This document shows, in pieces, positions 50,756 to 59,661 of a stretch of 64,000 nucleotides of DNA (positions within the stretch are counted from its first letter, which is position 1; the number at the start of each line of letters is the position of its first letter). This DNA is from an uncultured Chthonomonas sp. (GTDB lineage Bacteria > Armatimonadota > Chthonomonadetes > Chthonomonadales > Chthonomonadaceae): assembly GCA_903859705.1 (NCBI GenBank), contig CAIONQ010000100.1, positions 25,133 to 89,132 on the forward strand, given 5' to 3'. Under the pieces are notes generated by a model. The model made no database searches, had not been told where the DNA came from, and saw only the letters and a program-made list of their open reading frames with translations. The position numbers and the translations under genes were made by a program.

Positions 50756-50792
50756 ACAATGCCAGCAGATCGTGTAGATCGGCTGGCATTGT
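50756..50792. terminator. Bidirectional terminator between convergent genes
   Basis: ACAATGCCAGC (50756-50766) pairs with GCTGGCATTGT (50782-50792), with a GATC/GATC inner pair and a small loop. It sits between the heme-IPT gene and the ADP-ribosylglycohydrolase gene and has AT-rich flanks on both sides. Confidence 0.75.
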
Positions 50793-50819
50793 TAACTTAT
50801 TTCCCAATTGTCGAGGCCG

Positions 50820-52166
50820 TTAACCCAGCACTCTTTCAATCACCTTCAGGCTATCCTGAGTAATTTCCGCAAGTTTTACCACGTTGTAACCAGCCACACC
50901 TGTATGCAGTGTATCGTTTAGCACATCGGTCCATATAGCAGGCAGCGCCTTGCGGCCATGGATGGCACCGAGGATGGAGCCAGTAGTGGCCCCATTACAA
51001 TCGGTATCAAAACAGGGCTGCACTGCGCGGCAGATCGTTTTCCCAAAATCGTTCTCACCATAAAGAAGGCCAACAGCAACAATCATCGCGTTGGATATCG
51101 TGTGGCACCAATCGTGTGCGCGCTCTTCATGCCATATTTCATGAATTCGATACACGGCAGTATCGTAATCAACTTCTACCTCGTACCACTCCAACACGTC
51201 CTCAACAGCGGCGGATAAGCGGCAGTTGGCTGGTATCTGATCCATGCCGGCACGAATTACGGTCTTGATGTCGTCTGTAACAAAGGCTGCAGCAATCATT
51301 GCGGCGGCCCACATTTCGCCATAAATTCCGTTTTTCACATGAGAAATGCAGGCATCACGCCATGCAAATTCAGCGGCAAGTTCTGGGCGGCCAGCAGCTG
51401 CGTAACCAAAGAAATCTGCCCGAATCTGTGCGCCAATCCATTCGCGGTATGGGTTACGGAACGAAGCAGATTGTGGTGGCGCAATCAAGCGTACCAGGTT
51501 GCGATAAGCAACACGCTCTGCCGTGCATGTGTGCAGAATGGGGATGTCGTTCATCCAGAAGTTGGCAACATCTTCTGGCGTAAATCCAGGGCCATGTTTT
51601 TGCAGAATTGCCAGCCCCGTGGTGGTGTAGTTGGTGTCGTCATCTTCTGGCATTGCAGATACGCGGTCTGCAAAGCAGCTTACAGGGTTCAGTTTGTACT
51701 TCTCTATCTCAGCCGGGCCAGCGGCATCATATCGGAAGTAGTCTGCCAGTGGCCAGCGGTTCAGGTCTTTAAGATAGCCCCACATGCGTTCCCGGTGCCA
51801 GCCTTCCACCGGCTTACCAAGCAGGCATCCTGTGCATCTGCCGGTCCACGCACCGTATACGCGATCTTCAAGATCGGAATTGCTCAGGGCAAGGCTGGGA
51901 AGTTCAACCCTGCTTGCTGGCCGAGCGTTGCGAATGCCTTCCAGATCGGAAGGTTCTACAAACTTGTAATCTGGCAGGGTAGGAAGCGCAATGGTCTTAT
52001 CCAGCAGGGCCTCTGCTGCTGGCTGATTGGCGAGGTCTTCCAGATCCAGACTAAGCACGCGGGCAAAATCCTCTTCCACTGAAGAGAGGTCACGCCCTTC
52101 TTCTTCGCACTGTCTTCGCTCTGTTTCGATATCTGTTCTGCTGAGATACAGCCAGATGTGTTTCAT
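50820..52166 (-). CDS. ADP-ribosylglycohydrolase family protein
   Basis: A 448-residue DraG/ADP-ribosylhydrolase-fold protein. The catalytic metal clusters are both visible: MPEDDDTNYTTTG near 186 and PCFDTDCNGATTGSILGAI near 390. Entry is LEDRVYGAWTGRCTGCLLGK. These enzymes remove ADP-ribose from proteins or other substrates with two magnesium ions. The ~95-residue N-terminus, with MKHIWLYLSRTDIETERRQ and many charged residues, is not part of the classic domain. No DraT-type transferase is nearby; the Fic-like fragment at the window start is too far to be a partner. It is separated from the SARP gene by 100 bases on the same strand. Confidence 0.9.
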   Translation of the reverse strand: MKHIWLYLSRTDIETERRQCEEEGRDLSSVEEDFARVLSLDLEDLANQPAAEALLDKTIALPTLPDYKFVEPSDLEGIRNARPASRVELPSLALSNSDLEDRVYGAWTGRCTGCLLGKPVEGWHRERMWGYLKDLNRWPLADYFRYDAAGPAEIEKYKLNPVSCFADRVSAMPEDDDTNYTTTGLAILQKHGPGFTPEDVANFWMNDIPILHTCTAERVAYRNLVRLIAPPQSASFRNPYREWIGAQIRADFFGYAAAGRPELAAEFAWRDACISHVKNGIYGEMWAAAMIAAAFVTDDIKTVIRAGMDQIPANCRLSAAVEDVLEWYEVEVDYDTAVYRIHEIWHEERAHDWCHTISNAMIVAVGLLYGENDFGKTICRAVQPCFDTDCNGATTGSILGAIHGRKALPAIWTDVLNDTLHTGVAGYNVVKLAEITQDSLKVIERVLG

Positions 52167-52266
52167 CCACTCTCTCCTTACCGTTTCCGCAACTGCGGGC
52201 CGTAATTACTATCACTGCAGGCCAATTAACCGCGAATGAGTTCTGTTCCTGTTTAAAGCACCCGGT

Positions 52267-55200
52267 TTATTCCGACGTAAAAACCTGCCTAAGCACCATA
52301 GGAAAGCTCCGAGGTGCCGTTCCCGGCCAGGTACCTCGCGCGTCTGCATCCTCGCGCAGTAGCTTTGCAGTGTTCAGGTCGAGCCTTGCTTCATCGCCGT
52401 GCCTGCACGCATGTTTCAAAAAAGCTCGCGCTTCCAGAATTACGGCTGTCTCCACTGGAGATTGGCCTGGTTCTTCGGATCGCAAGCTTAACGCAGATTC
52501 CAGGCAGCGAGCCGCCGTTTCATAATCGCCACAGAAGGTTGCAGCTATGCCGGTATTGCGCAATGAATCGGCAATATGAACGGGCGCACCCAGCCCTCGT
52601 CTTATTTCCAGCGCTTCCTGGTGAAGCCGAACTGCCTCACGATAGTCGCTGCAATCAAACGCAACATTGCCAAGGTTACTGAGTACAAATGCAGCTCCAC
52701 GAGCATCGCCAACCCGTTTGTGGATTGCAAGAACTTCCTGCCACTGCGCGCGCACGGTTATGAGGTCGCCACCGATGTACCCCACACGCGCCAGATTCCC
52801 GAGAGACTGGCATATCCCAAGTTGATCGCCAAGTTCTCGGCGAATTTGTAGAGAGCGCTCTAGCAGCGATCTTGCCCTGCTGTAATCCTTTATGTCGCAG
52901 GCAACGCTGCCAAGGTTGCCAAGCATATTGGCCACACGTGCCAGGTCGCCACAGGCTTCAAATAGTTTAAGTGCTTCCTCAAAGCATGTGCCCGCCGCCT
53001 CTATTCGCCCTGAATCGTACTGGTAGTTTCCTTCCATACGCAAACAGTACGCCAGGCCAGGCACATCCTTGCCTGAGCGGGCGAGGGAAATGGCTCTTTT
53101 AATCCATGGCTCCGCGCGCTGCAAATCACCCATATTCCGCCATGTGTTCGCAACATCTGCGGCCGCCCTGCACTCACCCGGCTGGTCTGCAGCATCTTCC
53201 GATATCTCGAGCGCCTTCAGACTGCGCTGCATAGCCTCACTGTAATCACCCTGAACCATAGCCAGATAGCTGGCAGCTCGCCAGGCTGCCGCAAGCTGCA
53301 CTGCCAAAATGGAATCTACAGGTTCTCCCACAGCCTCAATAACCTGCACAAGCCGCCTTCGGCCCTCTGTTCCGCCACCACGAACATCCCAGAATTGCGT
53401 GAGGCCGAGTACAATTTCCAGCCCCAGAGAGCTCTTGAGCTCACATGCGGTATCGATTGCTGCATACAGGTTTCCAAGTGAAGCCTCAAGTTCATTGAGG
53501 CACTCTGCCTGGGTTAGCCCGTTACCAGGTGTTATGAGATTGCTGGCCAGGGCAGCATAGTATGTTAAGTGTGCTTCTGCCAGCAGGCGACGATCTTCTG
53601 CCGCTATTTGGTCCCGGGCATACTCCCTTATCGTTTCCAGCAGCCTGTACCTTGTGCCAGCATCGGCAGGCTCTACCGTAAGCAGGGAGCCACGAACAAG
53701 CTCTCGCAAACACACATCCAGCCTGCTAATGCTCCACTCCGAGTGATCGTCGGTAGATTGCAAAAGGGCAATCACTGCATCCACAGTAAACGGACCATAG
53801 AACATTCCCAGGCACTGGAAAACAGTTCTTAATTCAGGGGAAAGGTTCTGCACACTCCAGCCGATGGCCGTGTTGAGGCTGCGATGCCGTTCTGGTGCGC
53901 CTACGTGGCTAGCACTAAGTCCAGGTTGGCTCTTGAGCATCTCCAGAATGCGCGCAGGGGCAAGGGTATCTGCGCGGGCCGCGGCCAGTTCAATTCCAAG
54001 CGGTAGCCCATCCAGGCGGTGGCACAGTGCGGCAATGGCTTCAATATTGCCGGGCCTGATGGCAAAGCCAGGCCTGGCAAGGCGAGCCCTATCGGCAAAC
54101 AGTGCAATGGCGGGATATTCAGCCAGCAGTGCGGCACTATCCGGTGAGGTGATAGCACGTTCCAGCTGTTCTTGTTGTGGAGCTTCAAGGCCAACCAGAG
54201 GCATGTCTGCCTCCCCTTCAATCATCAGCCTACGGCGGGAGGTAGCCAGGATGTGCAGGTGCAAGACGTCTGTTAGCAACTGGTTCAGAATGGTGGGCAG
54301 TGGGCCGTCTTCATGCAACAGCAACTGTTCCAGATTATCCAGCACAAGTAAGCACGGTTTGGTTTGGGAGCGTAGAAAGCCCGCCAGTAGCAGGATTGGG
54401 TCTGCCTGAGAAGCAGAAATCAGCCCCAGAGCGCGTGCGATAGCCGCCGGTACCAGGGCTGGCTCTGATACTGCGTTGAGGGGCACAAACCACACCCCGC
54501 CATCAAACAGAGATTCAACGCTTGCTGCGGCCGCCGCCGCGAGGCGCGTTTTGCCGCATCCGCCCGGGCCGCTGATGGTTATCAGGCGGCAGGCATCTTG
54601 TGTAGAAGGGGCAAGCATCTCCTGGAGCTGGCGAAGCTCAGCGGTGCGGCCATAAAACCGTGTGAGCTTTACCGGTATGCTACCTGCGAATTCGGCACCA
54701 CGCCTCTGTGTAGTTTTGTGTTTTGCCAACACATCGCACACTTCGCGGTAAATGGCCTCGCTACGCGGCCCGGGTTTTGTACCAAGCTCCCTATCCAGAG
54801 CCTCGGTAAGCTGGCGATATACCTGCATGGCAGCTGTGGAGTCGCCGCTCTCTTTCAGCAGGGTCATCAGGCGCTCGTAAAACGGCTCATTGCATGGGTC
54901 TCGAGAAATTAGCAGCCGCAAATATCTGCAGGCTCCAGCCACTTCACCATCGGCTATAAGCCCGTCAATTCTCTGTTCCAGTGCCGCCGCACTGGCTGCT
55001 TCCCGCATTATCCTCTCGGTGTGCAGCCACTCCTCCCAGCAATCCTGTACCAGGTGCCCGCGATATAGGGCTATGGCACGATCCAGCGATGCGGGGTCTG
55101 CCTTCGCTATGCAGGCATCAAACTCCAGCACGTCCACATTGGCCATGCTTGTATCAAAGGCTATATGATTTCTATCCGGGCTGATGATAATGCCAGCATG

Positions 55201-55440
55201 CTCGCCAAGCGCCACACGAAGATCTCGCAAGCATTGCCTCAGGTTGAAACGCGCCGTTGGCTCCGGGCTCTCTGGCCACAGGGCAGATGCTGCCCATTCG
55301 CGAGATATGGGGCGCCCGCCGTTGAGTGCCGCCATCGCTAGCAGCAACAGGCCTTTGCGCGAGTGTAGGCGTGGTAAAGGGGCACCGTTTACTTCGGCTT
55401 CAATGCTTCCAAAAAGTTTGATCGAAACCTGTTCTTGCAT
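52267..55440 (-). CDS. SARP/BTAD-NB-ARC-TPR transcriptional regulator (AfsR-like)
   Basis: A 1057-residue regulator with the AfsR domain order. Residues ~1-100 are an OmpR-type winged helix of SARP kind (SIKLFGSIEAEVNGAPLPRL). Residues ~100-245 are the BTAD, with the MQVYRQLTEALDRELGTKPG ending. Residues ~260-560 are an NB-ARC/STAND ATPase with Walker A GPGGCGKTRLA (~291-301), CLLVLDNLEQLLL and the GLPLGIELAAARADTLAP motif. Residues ~690-1030 are TPR repeats (GDYSEAMQRSLKALEISEDA, RARSLLERSLQIRRELGD, REAVRLHQEALEIRRGL). AfsR-type proteins switch on target genes when ATP-bound. Targets here are unknown; it is divergent from the PEP-CTERM gene. Confidence 0.93.
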   Translation of the reverse strand: MQEQVSIKLFGSIEAEVNGAPLPRLHSRKGLLLLAMAALNGGRPISREWAASALWPESPEPTARFNLRQCLRDLRVALGEHAGIIISPDRNHIAFDTSMANVDVLEFDACIAKADPASLDRAIALYRGHLVQDCWEEWLHTERIMREAASAAALEQRIDGLIADGEVAGACRYLRLLISRDPCNEPFYERLMTLLKESGDSTAAMQVYRQLTEALDRELGTKPGPRSEAIYREVCDVLAKHKTTQRRGAEFAGSIPVKLTRFYGRTAELRQLQEMLAPSTQDACRLITISGPGGCGKTRLAAAAAASVESLFDGGVWFVPLNAVSEPALVPAAIARALGLISASQADPILLLAGFLRSQTKPCLLVLDNLEQLLLHEDGPLPTILNQLLTDVLHLHILATSRRRLMIEGEADMPLVGLEAPQQEQLERAITSPDSAALLAEYPAIALFADRARLARPGFAIRPGNIEAIAALCHRLDGLPLGIELAAARADTLAPARILEMLKSQPGLSASHVGAPERHRSLNTAIGWSVQNLSPELRTVFQCLGMFYGPFTVDAVIALLQSTDDHSEWSISRLDVCLRELVRGSLLTVEPADAGTRYRLLETIREYARDQIAAEDRRLLAEAHLTYYAALASNLITPGNGLTQAECLNELEASLGNLYAAIDTACELKSSLGLEIVLGLTQFWDVRGGGTEGRRRLVQVIEAVGEPVDSILAVQLAAAWRAASYLAMVQGDYSEAMQRSLKALEISEDAADQPGECRAAADVANTWRNMGDLQRAEPWIKRAISLARSGKDVPGLAYCLRMEGNYQYDSGRIEAAGTCFEEALKLFEACGDLARVANMLGNLGSVACDIKDYSRARSLLERSLQIRRELGDQLGICQSLGNLARVGYIGGDLITVRAQWQEVLAIHKRVGDARGAAFVLSNLGNVAFDCSDYREAVRLHQEALEIRRGLGAPVHIADSLRNTGIAATFCGDYETAARCLESALSLRSEEPGQSPVETAVILEARAFLKHACRHGDEARLDLNTAKLLREDADARGTWPGTAPRSFPMVLRQVFTSE

Positions 55441-55639
55441 TAGTTATCACTGTATCGCGGTTCGTTTGGTGACTAAGACGGAGCGCCGCAACTGGCATTT
55501 TCAAAATATCTCTACTGGTATACGATTGCGTATACACAGGCCGTTTACACTCTTGTTTGCGACATGGGTGTGCATGGCTCCTTCTGCTTGCGCAAACTTG
55601 CATCGCAAAAAACATCCTATTATGGAGGTCCACCTGCCA

Positions 55640-56326
55640 ATGCGGTATGCAGCCATCCTGCCTGCAGTTCTTTTAGGTGTCGCGCTGTGCGGCAGCGCAC
55701 GCGCCGACAGCATCATCACATTTGATAACCTGTCTCACGAGCCCAATGTTAATGATTACTCCAGCATCTACAATGCCCTGGGGCATAGCTACACTTACGA
55801 TGGCGTAACGTTCGATGCAAACTTCGAGGTTGTTGGCAAAAGCTATGTAGAGGCATATCAGAATAACGGTGGCAACACTCCGTTTGCAGATCCACATTCT
55901 GGCAATTACGCTTTGTTCAATGCCTCTGGTAAAACAGGGTTGCTGCTAACCACCAACCGTACATTATACGGGGCATGGTTCTCCCGGCCAAACTTTGGCA
56001 ATGGCGTAGGTGGTGCCGTGGCTGTAACTATAGAAGCTTTTTCTGGAGGCACACTGCTCGGCAGCGTTTCAGAATCCCTCACCAGCTATACGCCAAAATT
56101 TCTGGATACAAGCATCTTTGCTACGTATCGTAATATCACTGCCTATGAGGTGTTGCGCACCGGAACTGGCACCGGGCCGTACAACGGTACACACTACATA
56201 ATGGACGACCTTACGTTCTCGCCAACCAAAACACCGGAGCCAGGGGCTTCTGCGCTGGTGGCCGCATCAGCCATGCTCTCATTAGGGGGCATATGGCGCA
56301 AAAGGTCTCGCGTTCGCCGCGCATAA
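55640..56326 (+). CDS. PEP-CTERM secreted protein
   Basis: A 228-residue exported protein. The start is ATG 55640 (MRYAAILPAVLLGVALCGSA), with GGAGG 11 bases upstream; the frame is open much further but has no support there. Mature sequence is Gly/Ser/Asn-rich beta structure (ITFDNLSHEPNVNDYSSI, GNYALFNASGKTG). It ends in a sorting tag: TPEPGASALVAASAMLS, a short hydrophobic helix, then WRKRSRVRRA. This is the signal recognised by exosortase, which would cut the protein near the PEP. No exosortase gene is in this window. A terminator follows at 56352. Confidence 0.85.
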   Translation: MRYAAILPAVLLGVALCGSARADSIITFDNLSHEPNVNDYSSIYNALGHSYTYDGVTFDANFEVVGKSYVEAYQNNGGNTPFADPHSGNYALFNASGKTGLLLTTNRTLYGAWFSRPNFGNGVGGAVAVTIEAFSGGTLLGSVSESLTSYTPKFLDTSIFATYRNITAYEVLRTGTGTGPYNGTHYIMDDLTFSPTKTPEPGASALVAASAMLSLGGIWRKRSRVRRA

Positions 56327-56351
56327 ACCAGCACAATATCACAAAACATCT

Positions 56352-56388
56352 CGGAGGCACCGGTTTGCTTCAAGCACCGGTGCCTCCG
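56352..56388 (+). terminator. Terminator of the PEP-CTERM gene
   Basis: CGGAGGCACCGGT (56352-56364) pairs perfectly with ACCGGTGCCTCCG (56376-56388), and an inner GCTT/AAGC extends the stem. CTTGTTTGCTGTT follows. It isolates the PEP-CTERM gene from the DUF2891 gene. Confidence 0.8.
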
Positions 56389-56474
56389 CTTGTTTGCTGT
56401 TAGTATTTGTTGTTCATCCCATCTACCGGTACAATTTAGGGCAACACTAGCATTGCCGCCAGAGGGAATTCAGG

Positions 56475-57575
56475 ATGAACGGATTATTTGGCATTGTTTG
56501 TGCAGCTATGCTGCTGGCTGCATTTGCCACCACCCCGGCTGCCGCCGAGCAGGGTGCACGCGGCTTATCTGCAGATCAGGCAACTCACTTTACCACGCTC
56601 GTTCTTAAATCAATTCATCGTGAGTACCCACATAAGTTTGATCACCTTGCCGGTGGGGATGCCGATGTGCAAACGCCCCACCAGTTGCACCCGGCCTTTT
56701 ACGGCTGCTTCGACTGGCACTCCTCCGTGCATGGCCACTGGCTGCTGGTGCGCATTCTCCGCCTGTTTCCTGAATTAGCATGCGCTCCGGAAATCAAGGC
56801 AGCACTGGATGCCAGCCTTACTATCGAAAATATCCGAGTAGAGGCCGCCTATTTCGGTGGTGCTGGCAGGCAAAGCTTTGAGCGCACGTATGGCTGGGCC
56901 TGGCTGCTTAAGTTGGATGAAGAGCTGCGAGAGGCTCAACCCCGCGTGCCAGATGCTGCAAAGTGGCATCACAACCTGCAGCCACTTACCGAAGTTATTG
57001 TAAAGCGGTATATGGATTTTCTGCCGAAGCAGAACTACCCCATCCGAACCGGCGTGCATCCCAATACGGCGTTTGGGCTATCCCTGGCGCTGGATTATGC
57101 GCGTGCCGCCAGCAATAATGACCTGGAGAAACTGCTGACATCAACCAGCCGCCGATACTACTTTAACGATAGGCGCTACCCCGCAGAGTGGGAGCCAGGT
57201 GGAGAAGACTTTCTGTCGCCAGCCCTTTGCGAAGCTGACTTGATGCGCCGTGTGCTGGAGCCAGCCGTGTTTACAAAGTGGTTTCAGGGCTTTTTACCCA
57301 GCCTACCCGCAGTGGCCAACAGCATATTAAGGCCGGCTGAAGTTACAGATAGAACTGATCCCAAACTGGTTCACCTGGATGGGCTAAATCTGAGCAGGGC
57401 ATGGTGCATGCGCAGTGTTGCCCATGGCCTGCCTGCCAGCAACCCTCGTCGCAAAATTCTGCTGCAGGCTGCCCGGCATCACGCAGATGCCGCCCTGCCG
57501 CATGTTGCCAGCGGAGACTATGTTGGCGAGCACTGGCTGGCAAGCTTTGCACTGCTTATGCTGTCGGTGGACTGA
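56475..57575 (+). CDS. Exported DUF2891 protein
   Basis: A 366-residue DUF2891 protein with a Sec signal ending ATTPAAAEQ. The hallmarks are HLHPAFYGCFDWHSSVHGHW-like (residues ~70-90, here HPAFYGCFDWHSSVHGHW), FERTYGWAWLLKLDEELRE and GVHPNTAFGLSLALDYARAA. The family has a six-hairpin, alpha/alpha-barrel look and its reaction is unknown; His and Asp in the DWHSSVHGH motif may bind a substrate or metal. The ATG at 56475 is preceded by CAGGA. It is followed after 11 bases by a possible 39-residue membrane protein. Confidence 0.88.
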   Translation: MNGLFGIVCAAMLLAAFATTPAAAEQGARGLSADQATHFTTLVLKSIHREYPHKFDHLAGGDADVQTPHQLHPAFYGCFDWHSSVHGHWLLVRILRLFPELACAPEIKAALDASLTIENIRVEAAYFGGAGRQSFERTYGWAWLLKLDEELREAQPRVPDAAKWHHNLQPLTEVIVKRYMDFLPKQNYPIRTGVHPNTAFGLSLALDYARAASNNDLEKLLTSTSRRYYFNDRRYPAEWEPGGEDFLSPALCEADLMRRVLEPAVFTKWFQGFLPSLPAVANSILRPAEVTDRTDPKLVHLDGLNLSRAWCMRSVAHGLPASNPRRKILLQAARHHADAALPHVASGDYVGEHWLASFALLMLSVD

Positions 57576-57586
57576 AATCAGAAACT

Positions 57587-57706
57587 ATGCTATTAGCGCT
57601 TACTTACATACTGGCAACTTTTGGTGGCGGGCTGATTGCCGCCACGCTGATTAAGCGTTATGATGCGCGGCACCAGCCTGCTGCACCTCATAACTTTGAT
57701 ATTTAG
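57587..57706 (+). CDS. Possible 39-residue membrane protein after the DUF2891 gene
   Basis: ATG at 57587 and TAG at 57704-57706 enclose a frame reading MLLALTYILATFGGGLIAAT, then LIKRYDARHQPAAP and an NFDI end: one membrane helix with a positive stop. It overlaps the end of the convergent MobA-AroA gene by four bases. No clear ribosome site exists, but it could be coupled to the preceding gene. It may be chance. Confidence 0.35.
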   Translation: MLLALTYILATFGGGLIAATLIKRYDARHQPAAPHNFDI

Positions 57707-59661
57707 CCTCGAAGAAGCTCCAGGCGCTGCCAGAAATCTGGAAAGGTTTTGGCAGTGCAGGCAGGATCCTCAATGGTGATCCCTGGCGCCCTCAGTCCCG
57801 CAACGGCGAAGCTCATAGCCACCCTGTGATCGTGGTAGGTTTGGATGGAGGCGGGCTTCAGCGTTTCGGCGGGCCAGATTGTGAGGCCATCCGGGCGCTC
57901 CTCTACCTTTACTCCCAGTTTTTGTAGCTCCGTGCAGGCAGCCGATATTCTATCGCACTCTTGCTTGCGCGCATGTGCGATGTTGCGTATGGTAGTTGGG
58001 CTATCGGCAAAAGGGGCTATTGCAGCCAGAGTAAGGCTGGTATCAGAAATGGAGCTCATATCCCGGTCTACCCCATGCAGTTTTCCGCCAGCAGGGCCAG
58101 TTACGGTTATGCCATCTCCATTGGTAGTTACCGTGCAGCCCATCTCCACAAGCACATCGGTAGCAAACTTAACATCTCCCTGCAACGCATTCTCACCCAG
58201 CCCCAGCACCGTTACAGTACCACCGGTAACGGCCGCTGCCGCAAAGAAGTAGGAAGCACTGGAGGCATCTGGCTCTACGGCATACGGGCTTTGCGCGGAA
58301 TAGCGCTGACCAGCCGGAGTTTTGAATACAGGCGAATCCTCTATTGGGCCAGGTAACTGCTCGGTTCCAACTCCCCAGTGCTCCATCATTCGCCGTGTAA
58401 TATCCACATAAAATGGCCGCAGATGGCCAATTATCGCAATCTCCAGCTCCGTGGCCGCATAAGGTGATACCATCAACAGCGCGGTAAGAAACTGGCTGCT
58501 GGCCTCTGCATTCAGAGATACCCTGCCGCCGGGCAACTCCCCCGTGCCGGTTACCAGCAGGGGTGGGCAACCGTTATTAAGTTCGGATACTGCCTTAACG
58601 CCCATCTGTTGTAATGCCGTAAGTAAGTCCTGCTGGGGCCGCTGGCGCATGCGCTCCACACCATCCAATCGGTAGGTTCCGTTGCCAAGTGCAGCGAATG
58701 CGGTAAGGAATCGGATGGAAGTGCCAGAGTTACCAAGAAACAGCTCTGCCATTGCGGCAGGTATTTGGCCACCACGCCCGTTTACCGTAATGGTTTGCAC
58801 TGCGGGGTTTGCTGCCACCTCAAAGCCAAGCCGGGTAAGGCAATCTATCATTACCCACGTATCTTCCGATTCCAGAGCACCGGTAAGTACTGAGGTACCT
58901 TCCGCCAGAGCAGCAAGTATCAGAGCCCGGTTAGTAATGCTTTTGGAACCAGGGACCTGTACACTAGCATGTGGTGGGGTAGTTAGCGGAACAACGGTAA
59001 TGGTTGATGGAAGGGCAGAAACAGACACAATGGGTGGCTCCATTTTGTGCGCCATGCGCGCCAGATCTTCAGGCGTATTGATATTCTGAAAACAAACCCG
59101 TGCAGGATCAGCACGGGTCAGGGATTCCGGATCTATTATACGGGTTTCGATTGCGGCCAATGCCGCCCGTAACGATAGCTTCCCGCTTTCTATGCGGCGC
59201 TTTAGCTCGCCAGCACTTGTAAACCTGTATGCGGCACACAGCGGCTGAATTCCGTTCTCTGTAACTGCTGCCGCTGCCTGTGCTGCTGGTGCTGCACGCA
59301 GTGTTTCGATCAAAAGCTGCAGCACCGCGGGCTGCAGGGCTGGCATATCGCACCCAACCACAACGTAGATGCCTTTGCCGCCGGCCTCCATGGCAGTAAG
59401 TATTCCGCCAAGCGGGCCGGTGCCCGGGTAGGCATCGGCTATTAGCTGTGCCCCTTCCAGGCCATGATGCGCATCTCTTTGAGACACAATCATGCACAGG
59501 TTGCATGCCGGCTGTAGCACATCCAGCACATGGCCCATAAGTGGCCTGCCTGCCAGGGCAGTGAGGGCTTTATCTGCACCCATGCGGCGGCTTTCTCCCC
59601 CGGCAAGGATAACGCCGTACACCGGCTCTGCCAGGGAAGAAACAGCCTTACTTTCGGACAT
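57703..59661 (-). CDS. MobA-AroA fusion: nucleotidyltransferase plus EPSP synthase
   Basis: A 652-residue two-domain protein. Residues ~13-205 are a MobA-like molybdenum cofactor guanylyltransferase: VILAGGESRRMGADKA, GTGPLGGILTAM, VVGCDMPALQPAVL and QNINTPEDLA. Residues ~215-652 are EPSP synthase: VPGSKSITNRALILAALAEG (Lys240), LFLGNSGTSIRFLTA (309-323), RMRQRPQQDLLTALQQMG, SISDTSLTLAAIAP (catalytic Asp), HARKQECDRI (catalytic Glu) and TYHDHRVAMSFAV. EPSP synthase makes 5-enolpyruvylshikimate-3-phosphate in the shikimate pathway, unrelated to MobA. At the position of E. coli Pro101 there is Phe318, while Gly96 is kept (Gly313). No frameshift or internal ribosome site separates the parts. It overlaps the GH2 gene by 14 bases. 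Confidence 0.92.
   Translation of the reverse strand: MSESKAVSSLAEPVYGVILAGGESRRMGADKALTALAGRPLMGHVLDVLQPACNLCMIVSQRDAHHGLEGAQLIADAYPGTGPLGGILTAMEAGGKGIYVVVGCDMPALQPAVLQLLIETLRAAPAAQAAAAVTENGIQPLCAAYRFTSAGELKRRIESGKLSLRAALAAIETRIIDPESLTRADPARVCFQNINTPEDLARMAHKMEPPIVSVSALPSTITVVPLTTPPHASVQVPGSKSITNRALILAALAEGTSVLTGALESEDTWVMIDCLTRLGFEVAANPAVQTITVNGRGGQIPAAMAELFLGNSGTSIRFLTAFAALGNGTYRLDGVERMRQRPQQDLLTALQQMGVKAVSELNNGCPPLLVTGTGELPGGRVSLNAEASSQFLTALLMVSPYAATELEIAIIGHLRPFYVDITRRMMEHWGVGTEQLPGPIEDSPVFKTPAGQRYSAQSPYAVEPDASSASYFFAAAAVTGGTVTVLGLGENALQGDVKFATDVLVEMGCTVTTNGDGITVTGPAGGKLHGVDRDMSSISDTSLTLAAIAPFADSPTTIRNIAHARKQECDRISAACTELQKLGVKVEERPDGLTIWPAETLKPASIQTYHDHRVAMSFAVAGLRAPGITIEDPACTAKTFPDFWQRLELLRG

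Noticed and set aside
50820..52166. Toxin/antitoxin link between the Fic fragment and the ADP-ribosylglycohydrolase
   Set aside because: They are more than 50 kb apart, chemically different (AMP versus ADP-ribose) and the Fic core is outside the window.
55184..55639. N-terminal extension of the PEP-CTERM frame
   Set aside because: It is antisense to the SARP gene and its upstream region; the signal peptide and GGAGG support a start at 55640.
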